The notes under the pieces are model-generated. The model was not told where the DNA came from and did not search any database. It worked only from the letters and a program-made list of their open reading frames with translations. From positions 1 through 15,265 of the forward strand of contig CAYYNP010000241.1 in assembly GCA_964472545.1 (NCBI GenBank): a stretch of DNA of 15,265 nt, written 5' to 3'. Position numbers and translations under genes: made by a program. Positions 6,563 to 13,213 of the stretch are shown here, one piece after another. Source of the DNA: CAYYNP01 sp964472545 (lineage in GTDB: Bacteria > Planctomycetota > Planctomycetia > Pirellulales > Thermoguttaceae). Position 1 is the stretch's first letter. Each line of letters begins with the position of its first letter.

Positions 6563-6617
6563 GATCCCGGCCTGGCGATCCCGGCCTGGCGATCCCGGCC
6601 TGGCGATCCCGGCCTGC
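6563..6617 (+). repeat. 14-bp tandem repeat, four units, in the gyrB leader
   Basis: The unit GATCCCGGCCTGGC begins at 6563, 6577, 6591 and 6605; the last copy changes at its final bases. The array lies between dciA and gyrB and ends 36 bases before the gyrB ATG. The unit length is not a multiple of three and the array precedes the start, so it is taken as non-coding. It may bind a protein or fold in the leader RNA; CCGG and GGCC inside each unit are palindromic. Confidence 0.85.
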
Positions 6618-6652
6618 TGAGTCGCCGGCCGTACGAAGAAAGAGTAGACGTT

Positions 6653-9214
6653 ATGTCCAGCGATGCGAACCTGCCCGAATCAATTCCCCCTAGCGAGGAT
6701 ATGCCCGACGCGGATCCTCAGTCTTCACCGGCCGTCGAGGCGGCGGCCGCGGCCACCGCGGTGGTCGAAGGCGATTACGGCGTTGACCAGATGCGCTACA
6801 TGAGCGACTTGGAACACGTCCGCGAGCGCAGCGGCATGTATATCGGCAATCGTGACGTCCGCGGCCTGCACCACCTGGTGACCGAGGTCGTCGACAATTC
6901 GATCGACGAGGTGATGGCCGGCCACGCCAAGGTGATTCGGGTGACCGTCAATCCCGATGGCTCGGTCACCGTGGCTGACGACGGCCGCGGCATCCCCGTC
7001 GAGATCGACGAGAGCATCGGTTGCTCGGCGCTGGAAGGCGTGATGACGATGTTGAAATACGGAGGCAAGTTCGACAACAAGGCCTACAAGACGTCCGGCG
7101 GCTTGCACGGCATCGGTGTGAAGGCGGTGAACTTCCTCTCGGAATGGTGCGAGGTCGAGGTCCGCCGCGACGGCCATACCTACCAGCAGGAGTATGCCCG
7201 CGGCAAACCGACCGGCAAGGTCACCGCCATCGCCAGTGCCGAAGGCACCGGCACCAAGACCACCTTCAAGCCCGATCCGGATGTGTTCGGCAACCTGAAG
7301 TTCGACCCGAACATTCTCAACCGCCGGCTGCAAGAACTGGCGTTTCTCAATCGTGGCGTGAAGATCGTCTTCCGCGACGAACGTAGCGACGAGAGCGAGA
7401 CGTTTCAGTACGACGACGGGGTCGTGGAGTTCGTCCGCTATTTGAATCGGGCCACCGAGGCAATCCACCCGGACGTAATCCACATCCACCAAACGGACGA
7501 AGCGTCGGGCACCGAGGTGGAAGTTGCTCTCCAATACGCTTCGGAATACACCGAGAACGTGCGCTGTTACGTCAACAACATCAACACGATCGACGGCGGT
7601 ACCCACCTGACCGGTTTCCGCACGGCGCTCACCCGTACACTCAACGCTTATGGCAAGCGGGCGAACATCTTCAAGGACCTGGTACCCGCCGGCGACGACC
7701 TCCGCGAAGGGCTCACCGCGATCATCTCGATCCGCATGGCCAGCCCGCAATTCGAGTCGCAGACCAAGGTCAAACTCAACAACCCGGAACTCGAAGGCGT
7801 GGTCAATTCCGTGGTGGGCGAGTTCCTGGCCAGCTACCTGGAAGAAAACCCCAAGGTGGCCAGAATCATCGTGGCCAAGGCCGTGTTGGCGGCCCAGGCC
7901 CGTGAGGCCGCCCGCAAGGCCAAGGCCCTGCTGCGCGAACGCAAGGGCATCCTCGCCGGCGGCGGACTGCCCGGCAAGCTGCGGGATTGTACCAGCCGGG
8001 AGGTCGACCGCTGTGAGCTTTACTTGGTGGAAGGCGATTCGGCCGGCGGCAGCGCCGAAGGCGGACGGCTCCGCGAGTATCAGGCGATCCTGCCCTTGCG
8101 CGGCAAGATCATCAACGCCTACAAGTCCCGCGAAGACAAGGTCCTGGCCAACGAAGAGGTGCGCAGCATGATCTCGGCGATCGGCTCGGGCATCGGCGAG
8201 GATATCGATCTGACCAAGCGGCGCTACAATAAGATCATCATCATGACCGACGCCGACGTCGACGGCTCGCACATCCGCACCTTATTGCTGACTTTCTTCT
8301 ACCGCCAGATGTACAACCTGGTCCGTGCCGGACACGTTTACGTGGCCCAGCCGCCGCTGTTTAGGGTCCGCCGCCGCAAGCAGGTCGAGTACGTGCAGAC
8401 CGAAGAGGAGATGAAAGACCAACTACTTGAGGCCGGCTTGACAGACGCGGCTTTCGAGCCGGGCGACGGGCGGATCGTCGAAGGCGAATCGATGGAGCGT
8501 CTCTGCCGCGCGCTGGCGGCGCTGGAAGATTCGCTCTTGGCGTTGGAGCGCCGCGGTATCAGCCTCCGCGCCCACGCCACCCGGCAAGACCCGGTCTCCG
8601 GCAAGCTGCCGGTCTACCACGTCTTCCTCGGCCATCAAGAACACTGGTTCACCTCGCGCACCGACCTCGAGGCGTTTGTGGCCCAGCAGGAGCAAGAGGT
8701 CGGCCACGAACTGCAAATGAAGGAGACGCCTGACGGCGAGACGAACGGCGACGCGAATGGTAATGGCAACGGCCAAGCCGCCAGCCGGCTGCACATTGTC
8801 GAGTTCCACGAGGTCCGTTCGATCAACAACCAACTCGCCGAGCTGCGCGAGATGGGCTTCGAGATAGACTCGCTGATCCCGCAGCAGCGCACCGGCGTGG
8901 AAGAAGCCCGCTATCATCTCCGCCGCGGCGAGCTGGTCACCGGCCTGGACGATCTCCGCGGCCTGCTCTCGGCGGTCCGCACGGCCGGCGAGAAGGGCCT
9001 GCAGATCACCCGCTTCAAAGGCTTGGGCGAAATGAACGCCGAAGAGCTTCGCCAAACCACGCTCGACCCCGAAAACCGCACGCTGCTGCAAGTCACCATG
9101 GAAGACGCCGGCGCCGCCGATGAACTGTTCCGCGTGTTGATGGGCGACAAGGTCGAACCGCGGCGGGAGTTCATCGAAAAGCACGCGTTGGAAGTGCGGA
9201 ACTTAGACGTTTAG
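6653..9214 (+). CDS. gyrB: DNA gyrase subunit B
   Basis: GyrB is the ATPase subunit of gyrase, which with GyrA adds negative supercoils to DNA. The protein has 853 residues, slightly longer than E. coli GyrB (804). The first 45 are an acidic and alanine-rich extension absent from most relatives. The GHKL ATPase follows, with EVVDNSIDE (78-86), DDGRGIP (109-115) and GGLHGIGVKAVN (149-160). The TOPRIM domain has EGDSAGG (460-466) and DADVDGSH (533-540). An insert, as in the proteobacterial form, then separates TOPRIM from the C-terminal GLGEMNAEELRQTTLDPENR and GDKVEPRREFIE. Within the insert is a Gly/Asn-rich linker (GDANGNGNGQ). The frame is open upstream to 6554 through the tandem repeat, but ATG 6653 is preferred as the first start giving a plausible N-terminus. 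It is the last gene of the replication series. Confidence 0.97.
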   Translation: MSSDANLPESIPPSEDMPDADPQSSPAVEAAAAATAVVEGDYGVDQMRYMSDLEHVRERSGMYIGNRDVRGLHHLVTEVVDNSIDEVMAGHAKVIRVTVNPDGSVTVADDGRGIPVEIDESIGCSALEGVMTMLKYGGKFDNKAYKTSGGLHGIGVKAVNFLSEWCEVEVRRDGHTYQQEYARGKPTGKVTAIASAEGTGTKTTFKPDPDVFGNLKFDPNILNRRLQELAFLNRGVKIVFRDERSDESETFQYDDGVVEFVRYLNRATEAIHPDVIHIHQTDEASGTEVEVALQYASEYTENVRCYVNNINTIDGGTHLTGFRTALTRTLNAYGKRANIFKDLVPAGDDLREGLTAIISIRMASPQFESQTKVKLNNPELEGVVNSVVGEFLASYLEENPKVARIIVAKAVLAAQAREAARKAKALLRERKGILAGGGLPGKLRDCTSREVDRCELYLVEGDSAGGSAEGGRLREYQAILPLRGKIINAYKSREDKVLANEEVRSMISAIGSGIGEDIDLTKRRYNKIIIMTDADVDGSHIRTLLLTFFYRQMYNLVRAGHVYVAQPPLFRVRRRKQVEYVQTEEEMKDQLLEAGLTDAAFEPGDGRIVEGESMERLCRALAALEDSLLALERRGISLRAHATRQDPVSGKLPVYHVFLGHQEHWFTSRTDLEAFVAQQEQEVGHELQMKETPDGETNGDANGNGNGQAASRLHIVEFHEVRSINNQLAELREMGFEIDSLIPQQRTGVEEARYHLRRGELVTGLDDLRGLLSAVRTAGEKGLQITRFKGLGEMNAEELRQTTLDPENRTLLQVTMEDAGAADELFRVLMGDKVEPRREFIEKHALEVRNLDV

Positions 9215-9241
9215 GACCCGTAGCGGGCCAACTTATGAATG

Positions 9242-9318
<77 letters not shown>

Positions 9319-9324
9319 GTCAGG

Positions 9325-9353
9325 TTCGACGTTACTGAGCATCAGGCTACAAT
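9325..9353 (+). promoter_or_regulatory. Possible sigma-70 promoter for the carbonic-anhydrase-like gene
   Basis: TACAAT at 9348-9353 is a good -10 element. Upstream, TCGACG at 9326-9331 matches TTGACA at four positions with a 16-base spacer. The start codon follows 28 bases after the -10 element, and GAGGAG at 9370-9375 gives a ribosome site. Confidence 0.4.
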
Positions 9354-9380
9354 CGTGATCCGTTACCCCGAGGAGATGAA

Positions 9381-9752
9381 ATGAAATTCTGCACGGTCAT
9401 CAACTGCATGGACGGGCGCGTGCAACTGCCCGTGATCCGCTATCTTCAAGAGCGCTTCGGCGCCGAGTGGGTCGACACGATCACCGAAGCCGGCCCCTGC
9501 CGCATCGTGGCCGAAGAGCAAGACACCCCGGCCACCGACTCGATCGCTTATCGCCTGAAGATCTCACTCGAAAAGCACCACTCCGTCGGCGTCGCCGTCG
9601 TCGCCCATCACGACTGCGCCGGCAACCCGGTGTCGAAGGACGAGCAACTTGTTCATCTGAAGGAGGCGGTGCGGCGGTTGCAGGGGCAGGTGGGCGAGAC
9701 GGAGGTGATCGGGTTGTGGGTGGATGGGGATTGGGAAGTGCGTGAGGTCTAG
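9381..9752 (+). CDS. Minimal beta-carbonic-anhydrase-like protein
   Basis: A 123-residue protein keeping the metal-site pattern of beta-class carbonic anhydrases, zinc enzymes that interconvert CO2 and bicarbonate. The first zinc cysteine with its Asp-Arg dyad is Cys9-x-Asp11-x-Arg13 in NCMDGRVQLPV. The second half-site is His76-x-x-Cys79 in VAHHDCAGNPV. Ordinary beta-CAs have 200 or more residues; the N-terminal helices and much of the C-terminus are missing. AEEQDTPATDSIAYRLKISLEKH takes the place of the central helices. It has a clear GAGGAG ribosome site and its own probable promoter, so it is likely an independent gene. Whether it hydrates CO2 is uncertain; small proteins of this type are usually labelled putative carbonic anhydrases. 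Confidence 0.75.
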   Translation: MKFCTVINCMDGRVQLPVIRYLQERFGAEWVDTITEAGPCRIVAEEQDTPATDSIAYRLKISLEKHHSVGVAVVAHHDCAGNPVSKDEQLVHLKEAVRRLQGQVGETEVIGLWVDGDWEVREV

Positions 9753-9781
9753 ACTAACGCGGGTAGGTACCTGGACAGCGC

Positions 9782-9847
9782 CGGACAGGATTACGGGATC
9801 AACGGGACAAGCTCTCTCCCATCCTGTTGATCCCGTAATCCTGTCCG
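9782..9847. repeat. 26-bp inverted repeat between the carbonic-anhydrase-like gene and the exonuclease gene
   Basis: The arms 9782-9807 and 9822-9847 pair with one mismatch around a 14-base loop. The left arm begins CGGACAGGATTACGGGATCA. It starts 29 bases after the stop of the carbonic-anhydrase-like gene and could act as a 3' hairpin for it. It is a separate family from the other palindromes here. Confidence 0.92.
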
Positions 9848-9957
9848 AGTAGATCCCCTTCTCATAGGGCCAATCTGCGAATGCTCCAAAGGTCACCGGC
9901 AGCAGCACACGTCGCCGACTCGTAGGTGACGGCGGGAAAAAGGGAACGCCACGTACC

Positions 9958-10587
9958 ATGCCGCGACCTTTCGAGCGCTTGGTGGTCCTCGATTTTGAGG
10001 CCACCTGCGACCACGGCGAACAGCCCGACCCGCAGGAGATCATCGAGTATCCGTCGGTCTTGCTTTCGGCGGAGACATTCGAGATCGTCGACGAGTTCAG
10101 ATCGTTCGTCCGCCCGCAGCATCATCCGGTGCTGACGCAGTTCTGTCGGGAATTCACAAGCATCACGCAGGCCCAGGCCGACGCCGCCCGGCCGTTTGCG
10201 GCGGTCTTCCACGAGCATATCGCTTGGCTGCGCGGACATGACCTTCGCGTCGAGTCTGGAGACGAAGGCCACGATTTCACCTTCCTTCTCTGCGGCGACT
10301 GGGATCTAAAGAAGATGCTTCCCGCCCAATGCCGCGTGTGTGATCCGCCGATCGACCACGTGCCCGTCGCGTTTCGGCGTTGGGTCAATATCAAGAAGCA
10401 CTTCGCCCGGCACTTTGGGATGCGGAAAGCGCCGGGGATGGCCGGGATGATGCGAAAGCTGGAGATCGAACTGACCGGACACCACCACTGCGGCATCGAC
10501 GATTGCCGGAACATCGCGAAGATCGCCCGATGGCTGGCCGAGTGTGGAGTCGTGTTGTCGACGACGACGGAATTGCCGCCTGCGTAG
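9958..10587 (+). CDS. ERI-1-like 3'-5' exonuclease (DEDDh family)
   Basis: A 209-residue protein of the exonuclease superfamily that also holds ERI-1/3'hExo, which trims RNA 3' ends from free termini with two metal ions. All acidic motifs are visible: ExoI Asp12 and Glu14 in VVLDFEATCD, ExoII Asp114 in LCGDWDLKKML, and ExoIII His177 and Asp182 in HHHCGIDDCRNIAKIA. The ERI-1 subgroup is shown by YPSVLL after ExoI, by HPVLTQFCREFTSITQAQ, and by the GIDDCRNIA form of ExoIII. There is no extra nucleic-acid-binding domain such as SAP. The start at ATG 9958 is the first in frame before the fold, with AAAAAGGGA about 12 bases upstream. It converges with the second cysteine desulfurase, their stops being 32 bases apart. 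The natural substrate in bacteria is not known. Confidence 0.82.
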   Translation: MPRPFERLVVLDFEATCDHGEQPDPQEIIEYPSVLLSAETFEIVDEFRSFVRPQHHPVLTQFCREFTSITQAQADAARPFAAVFHEHIAWLRGHDLRVESGDEGHDFTFLLCGDWDLKKMLPAQCRVCDPPIDHVPVAFRRWVNIKKHFARHFGMRKAPGMAGMMRKLEIELTGHHHCGIDDCRNIAKIARWLAECGVVLSTTTELPPA

Positions 10588-10619
10588 CGCCGACCGCTTT
10601 GGCCGCCGCGACACTCCCC

Positions 10620-11762
10620 CTACGACGCCCGCTCCCCCTCCCACGCCGCCAACAGCATACTCGCCGCGCGGTCGACCTCTTCTTCGGTGGTATACCAGCC
10701 GACGCTCAGGCGAATCGTGCCCCGGGCGACTTCGGGCTCCAGGCCGATGGCAGCCAGCGTGGGGGAGAGATGCTCGGAGCCGCTGTGGCAAGCGGAGCCG
10801 GTCGAGGCGCAGAGTTCGGGCAGACGCCGCAACAGCACGGCGCCGCTGACGTTGGGGAAGTTGACCGAAAGAGTGTTCGGCAGCCGCTCGGCCTTGGCGG
10901 CGTTGACGGTGAGCTGCGGGCCGACGCCGTGGCGAAGCCGGTCTTCGAGCCGGTCGCGCAGCGCGGCTAGGTGGTCGTTGCTGCGCGATAGCGATTGCTT
11001 GGCCAACGTGGCCGCGTGGCCGAGGCCGACGATGTACGGGACGTTCTCGGTGCCCGCCCGCAAGCCGCCTTCGTGTCCGGCGCCGTGCAACACGGGCTCG
11101 AGCGGCACGCCGCGGCGAACGAACAGCGCGCCGACGCCTTTTGGGGCGTAGGTCTTGTGCCCGGCCAGCGAGAGCATGTCGACGCCCAACTCGCGGACCT
11201 GGGTGGGGATCTTGCCGACGGTCTGGGCGGCGTCGGTGTGCAGCAGCACGTTGCGGTTTTGGCAGACGCCGGCGATTTGGCGGATGGGCTCGACGGTTCC
11301 AACTTCGTTGTTGGCGTGCATCACGCTGACCAACACGGTATCGTCGCCGATCGCGGCATCGACGGTCTCGGCGTCGACCACGCCGTGGCGGTCGCAGCCG
11401 ACGATCGTCACCCGGTGGCCGGTCGATTCGAGCCATCGGGCCGGCTCGAGCACAGCCGGATGCTCGACGGCCGAGATCACCAGATGGCCGCCGCCGTTGG
11501 GGGCCGCCCGCAGCAGCGCGCCCTTGATCGCCAGGTTGTTGGCTTCGGTCCCGCCGGAAGTGAAGACGACCTCGTCGCGGTCGCAGCCGAGCAGATCGGC
11601 CACGCGTTCCCGGGCGTCCTCGACCGCCTCATGACAGGCCCGGCCCAGCGCATGGGCGCTGGAGGGGTTGCCGAAGTGTTCGGCCAAGAACGGGAGCATC
11701 GCCTCTTGGACCGAGGGGGCGATGGGCGTGGTGGCATTGTAGTCGAGGTAGATCGAGCGCAT
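10620..11762 (-). CDS. Cysteine desulfurase (NifS/IscS-like), copy 2
   Basis: A 380-residue PLP enzyme that takes sulfur from cysteine, paralogous to the gene at 2109-3263. Motifs are YLDYNATTP (5-13), SGGTEANNL (69-77), His101 in VEHPAV, HTDAAQ (175-180), the PLP lysine Lys203 in LAGHKTYAPKG, and the catalytic Cys325 in TGSACHSGSEHLSP. The cysteine loop differs from copy 1 (SACHSG against SACSSG), and it keeps the GNPSSAHALG motif that copy 1 lacks. The first ATG at 11762 lies seven codons before the conserved Asp-Tyr-Asn, with GAAGGTGG just upstream as ribosome site. The DUF3467 gene lies 147 bases upstream on the same strand and may be cotranscribed. This copy is closer to standard NifS/IscS and is probably the housekeeping enzyme, which is an inference. 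Confidence 0.95.
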   Translation of the reverse strand: MRSIYLDYNATTPIAPSVQEAMLPFLAEHFGNPSSAHALGRACHEAVEDARERVADLLGCDRDEVVFTSGGTEANNLAIKGALLRAAPNGGGHLVISAVEHPAVLEPARWLESTGHRVTIVGCDRHGVVDAETVDAAIGDDTVLVSVMHANNEVGTVEPIRQIAGVCQNRNVLLHTDAAQTVGKIPTQVRELGVDMLSLAGHKTYAPKGVGALFVRRGVPLEPVLHGAGHEGGLRAGTENVPYIVGLGHAATLAKQSLSRSNDHLAALRDRLEDRLRHGVGPQLTVNAAKAERLPNTLSVNFPNVSGAVLLRRLPELCASTGSACHSGSEHLSPTLAAIGLEPEVARGTIRLSVGWYTTEEEVDRAASMLLAAWEGERAS

Positions 11763-11909
11763 CGGGCCACCTTCGCCGCGTTACTACGGCCTGCCAAGGG
11801 GACAGGGACATGTTGTGTGGACCCGGCGGCGCAAACCTTCACCGTCCGGACCGGAGGACCGACACGACTGCCGAGCCGCCGGGCCTTGGACGATGGAAGC
11901 GTTTGGCGG

Positions 11910-12305
11910 TTATCTCTGCGGCGGGGTGCCCATGGCGCCCGGCATCACGCGCTTCTGCACGTCGGTTTCCAATACGCCGAAGGTCGCCTCGTGGCGCTGC
12001 ACGGTGAGCGTCAACGCGTGCAACATCCGCTTGGCCGTGAAGAAGTTAGTGATGATCCGCTGGTTGACGGGGATCGGCTCAGTGGGCACGCCGAACGGCT
12101 GCGGGTTGAGGCCGAAGTCGATGATCAGTTCTTCCGGCGTTCCGGTCACGCGACAGAAGTTGGCATAGGCCGCCAACACCTTGGAATCGTCAATCTGGAC
12201 CTGGACCCTCTGCTGTTGCTGCGGCTGATCGGCCGGCGCGGAGGCATCGGCGCCGGTCTCAGGGGCGGGAACAGCGTCTTCCTGGGGCTTGTCGTCTTTG
12301 GCCAC
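11910..12305 (-). CDS. DUF3467 family protein
   Basis: A small cytoplasmic protein of unknown function in the DUF3467 family. With the preferred GTG start it has 131 residues: a variable, Pro/Gln/Ala-rich N-terminus, then the conserved domain. That domain has VLAAYANFCRVTGTPEELII, the motif DFGLNPQP, and ITNFFTAKRMLHALTLTVQRHE followed by FGVLETDVQKR. An ATG two codons upstream (12311) would add Met and Phe, but it is only 1 base from the AAAAGGAG site, whereas GTG 12305 is 7 bases away. That start gives the common opening MAKDDK. It has its own promoter candidate (12440-12448), and a cysteine desulfurase follows on the same strand. The family has no known biochemical role, and I assign none. 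Confidence 0.85.
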   Translation of the reverse strand: MAKDDKPQEDAVPAPETGADASAPADQPQQQQRVQVQIDDSKVLAAYANFCRVTGTPEELIIDFGLNPQPFGVPTEPIPVNQRIITNFFTAKRMLHALTLTVQRHEATFGVLETDVQKRVMPGAMGTPPQR

Positions 12306-12312
12306 AAACATA

Positions 12313-12320
12313 CTCCTTTT
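12313..12320 (-). promoter_or_regulatory. Ribosome binding site that favours a GTG start for the DUF3467 gene
   Basis: The minus strand reads AAAAGGAG. The distance to ATG 12311 is 1 base, too short for initiation; the distance to GTG 12305 is 7 bases, which is ideal. Confidence 0.6.
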
Positions 12321-12439
12321 ACTACAAACGGGTCTCTTGGTTCCGACGCGTAAATGTCGTGCCGGAGGTCGGGCTCGCGGAGCGCCGCGGCTGCCGAATC
12401 AACACGGATTTCGTGAACGAATAGGTTCTGGAAACCGTG

Positions 12440-12448
12440 ATTATACCA
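12440..12448 (-). promoter_or_regulatory. Extended -10 promoter for the DUF3467 gene
   Basis: The minus strand reads TGGTATAAT: a perfect -10 hexamer (12440-12445) preceded by the TGn extension that can replace a -35 element. No good -35 is seen. Transcription would begin near 12433, leaving an untranslated leader of about 128 bases. Confidence 0.5.
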
Positions 12449-12570
12449 AGGATAGCACAAGGGCCTACGGGGGGCCGTAAAAGGAATGGACACACCGAGG
12501 CAGCTTGCGCAGACCGCAGGGGATGCGTCAAACGCACCGGCCTTGTGGAAACTACGGCACATCGGCGGCG

Positions 12571-12852
12571 CTACTTCGAGGTCGGCACGGCCTCAAATCC
12601 GAAAGATTGCAGCGCCTTCGACCTCAGCACGTCGGTGATCTTCAGTGCGCTGATGTTCTGATAGGGGAGTACGATCATCCGCGCGCCGAGCGAATCGGGC
12701 GTCTGCCGCTTCAATAGCAAGAAGCCCTCGCCGATCATAAACCCGTCGAAAGGGATCTGCTCGCCGAACGTAGTGGCGAGCAACCCCTTCTGTGGGATCT
12801 TTTCGGGCCAATTGTTGAAGAAGCGTTTCCAGTTGCCTAGAGATTCGTCCAT
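12571..12852 (-). CDS. Hypothetical small protein, 93 residues
   Basis: A compact soluble protein with no signal peptide or membrane segment. It begins MDESLGNWKRFFNNWPEKIP and continues through GEQIPFDGFMIGEGFLLLKR, MIVLPYQNISALKITDVL and SFGFEAVPTSK. The alternating hydrophobic pattern of the middle part suggests a small beta-barrel or sheet. I recognise no family. ATG 12852 is chosen over TTG 12870, which would add six unlikely residues. There is a strong promoter 106 bases upstream and a duplicated 15-base leader motif, which support a real, regulated gene. The gap to the next gene on the same strand is 265 bases and that gene has its own promoter, so this is probably a single-gene unit. 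Confidence 0.7.
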   Translation of the reverse strand: MDESLGNWKRFFNNWPEKIPQKGLLATTFGEQIPFDGFMIGEGFLLLKRQTPDSLGARMIVLPYQNISALKITDVLRSKALQSFGFEAVPTSK

Positions 12853-12897
12853 TAGCGGGCTGCTCGGCAATGCTCGGGAAGAAGTCGTTGGCCCACA

Positions 12898-12929
12898 GTC
12901 ACCTTTCGCCCCAGGTCACCTTTCGCCCC
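12898..12929 (-). repeat. 15-base direct repeat in a 5' leader
   Basis: GTCACCTTTCGCCCC occurs at 12898-12912 and 12915-12929, a 17-base period. On the minus strand each copy reads GGGGCGAAAGGTGAC and lies between the promoter at 12958-12986 and the start codon at 12852. The spacing is too close to be a CRISPR array. A repressor or RNA-binding protein site is possible. Confidence 0.8.
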
Positions 12930-12957
12930 CGTTGGCCGAAATGCGACTCTGGCGGGG

Positions 12958-12986
12958 ATGATACCCGGGCGGAGAGCGTCTGTCAA
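12958..12986 (-). promoter_or_regulatory. Strong sigma-70 promoter for the 93-residue protein gene
   Basis: On the minus strand a perfect -35 element TTGACA (12981-12986) is followed after 17 bases by TATCAT (12958-12963), five of six matches to the -10 consensus. It is the best promoter in the window. Transcription would start near 12951, about 100 bases before the start codon. Confidence 0.7.
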
Positions 12987-13213
12987 AGTGGGTTTTGCGG
13001 GTCAGGGCGACTGGGGAATCTCGGGGAATTTTCAAGTGTTGGGCCGACTCTGCCGATTATTCCGATGGCGTCGGTAAAGACGAGCTTGAGGGTCAATGCG
13101 CGGACGCCCCCCGGAACCGTGGGTTGGTCCGGCCACGTGCATCGGACGCGCGAGACCCTCGATAAACTGCCCGATTGGGCCGTGGCTTCCCGTCACGTTG
13201 AGGATTCGCAATC

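Larger units (their letters stand above)
12853..13213. other. 361-bp gap between divergent genes
   Basis: This gap separates the minus-strand hypothetical gene from the plus-strand export gene. It holds a strong minus-strand promoter (12958-12986) and a 15-base direct repeat (12898-12929) described separately. The half nearer to the export gene (12990-13213) shows only GAGG at 13200-13203 as a ribosome site, about 10 bases before ATG 13214. I could not place that gene's promoter, and no RNA gene is visible. Confidence 0.6.

Noticed and set aside
6725..8272. 515-codon open frame on the minus strand inside gyrB
   Set aside because: It mirrors gyrB codons, with His/Val/Asp-rich composition typical of an antisense shadow, and has no domain or ribosome site.
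10995..12353. 452-codon plus-strand frame across the second cysteine desulfurase and DUF3467 genes
   Set aside because: Both minus-strand genes have clear family motifs; the plus-strand frame is low-complexity Gly/Asp/Val sequence.
12322..12537. 71-codon minus-strand frame between the DUF3467 and 93-residue genes
   Set aside because: It overlaps the extended -10 promoter of the DUF3467 gene, has no ribosome site, and is basic low-complexity sequence without a recognisable fold.
12898..12929. CRISPR-like repeat
   Set aside because: Only two copies with a 2-base spacer and no cas genes.
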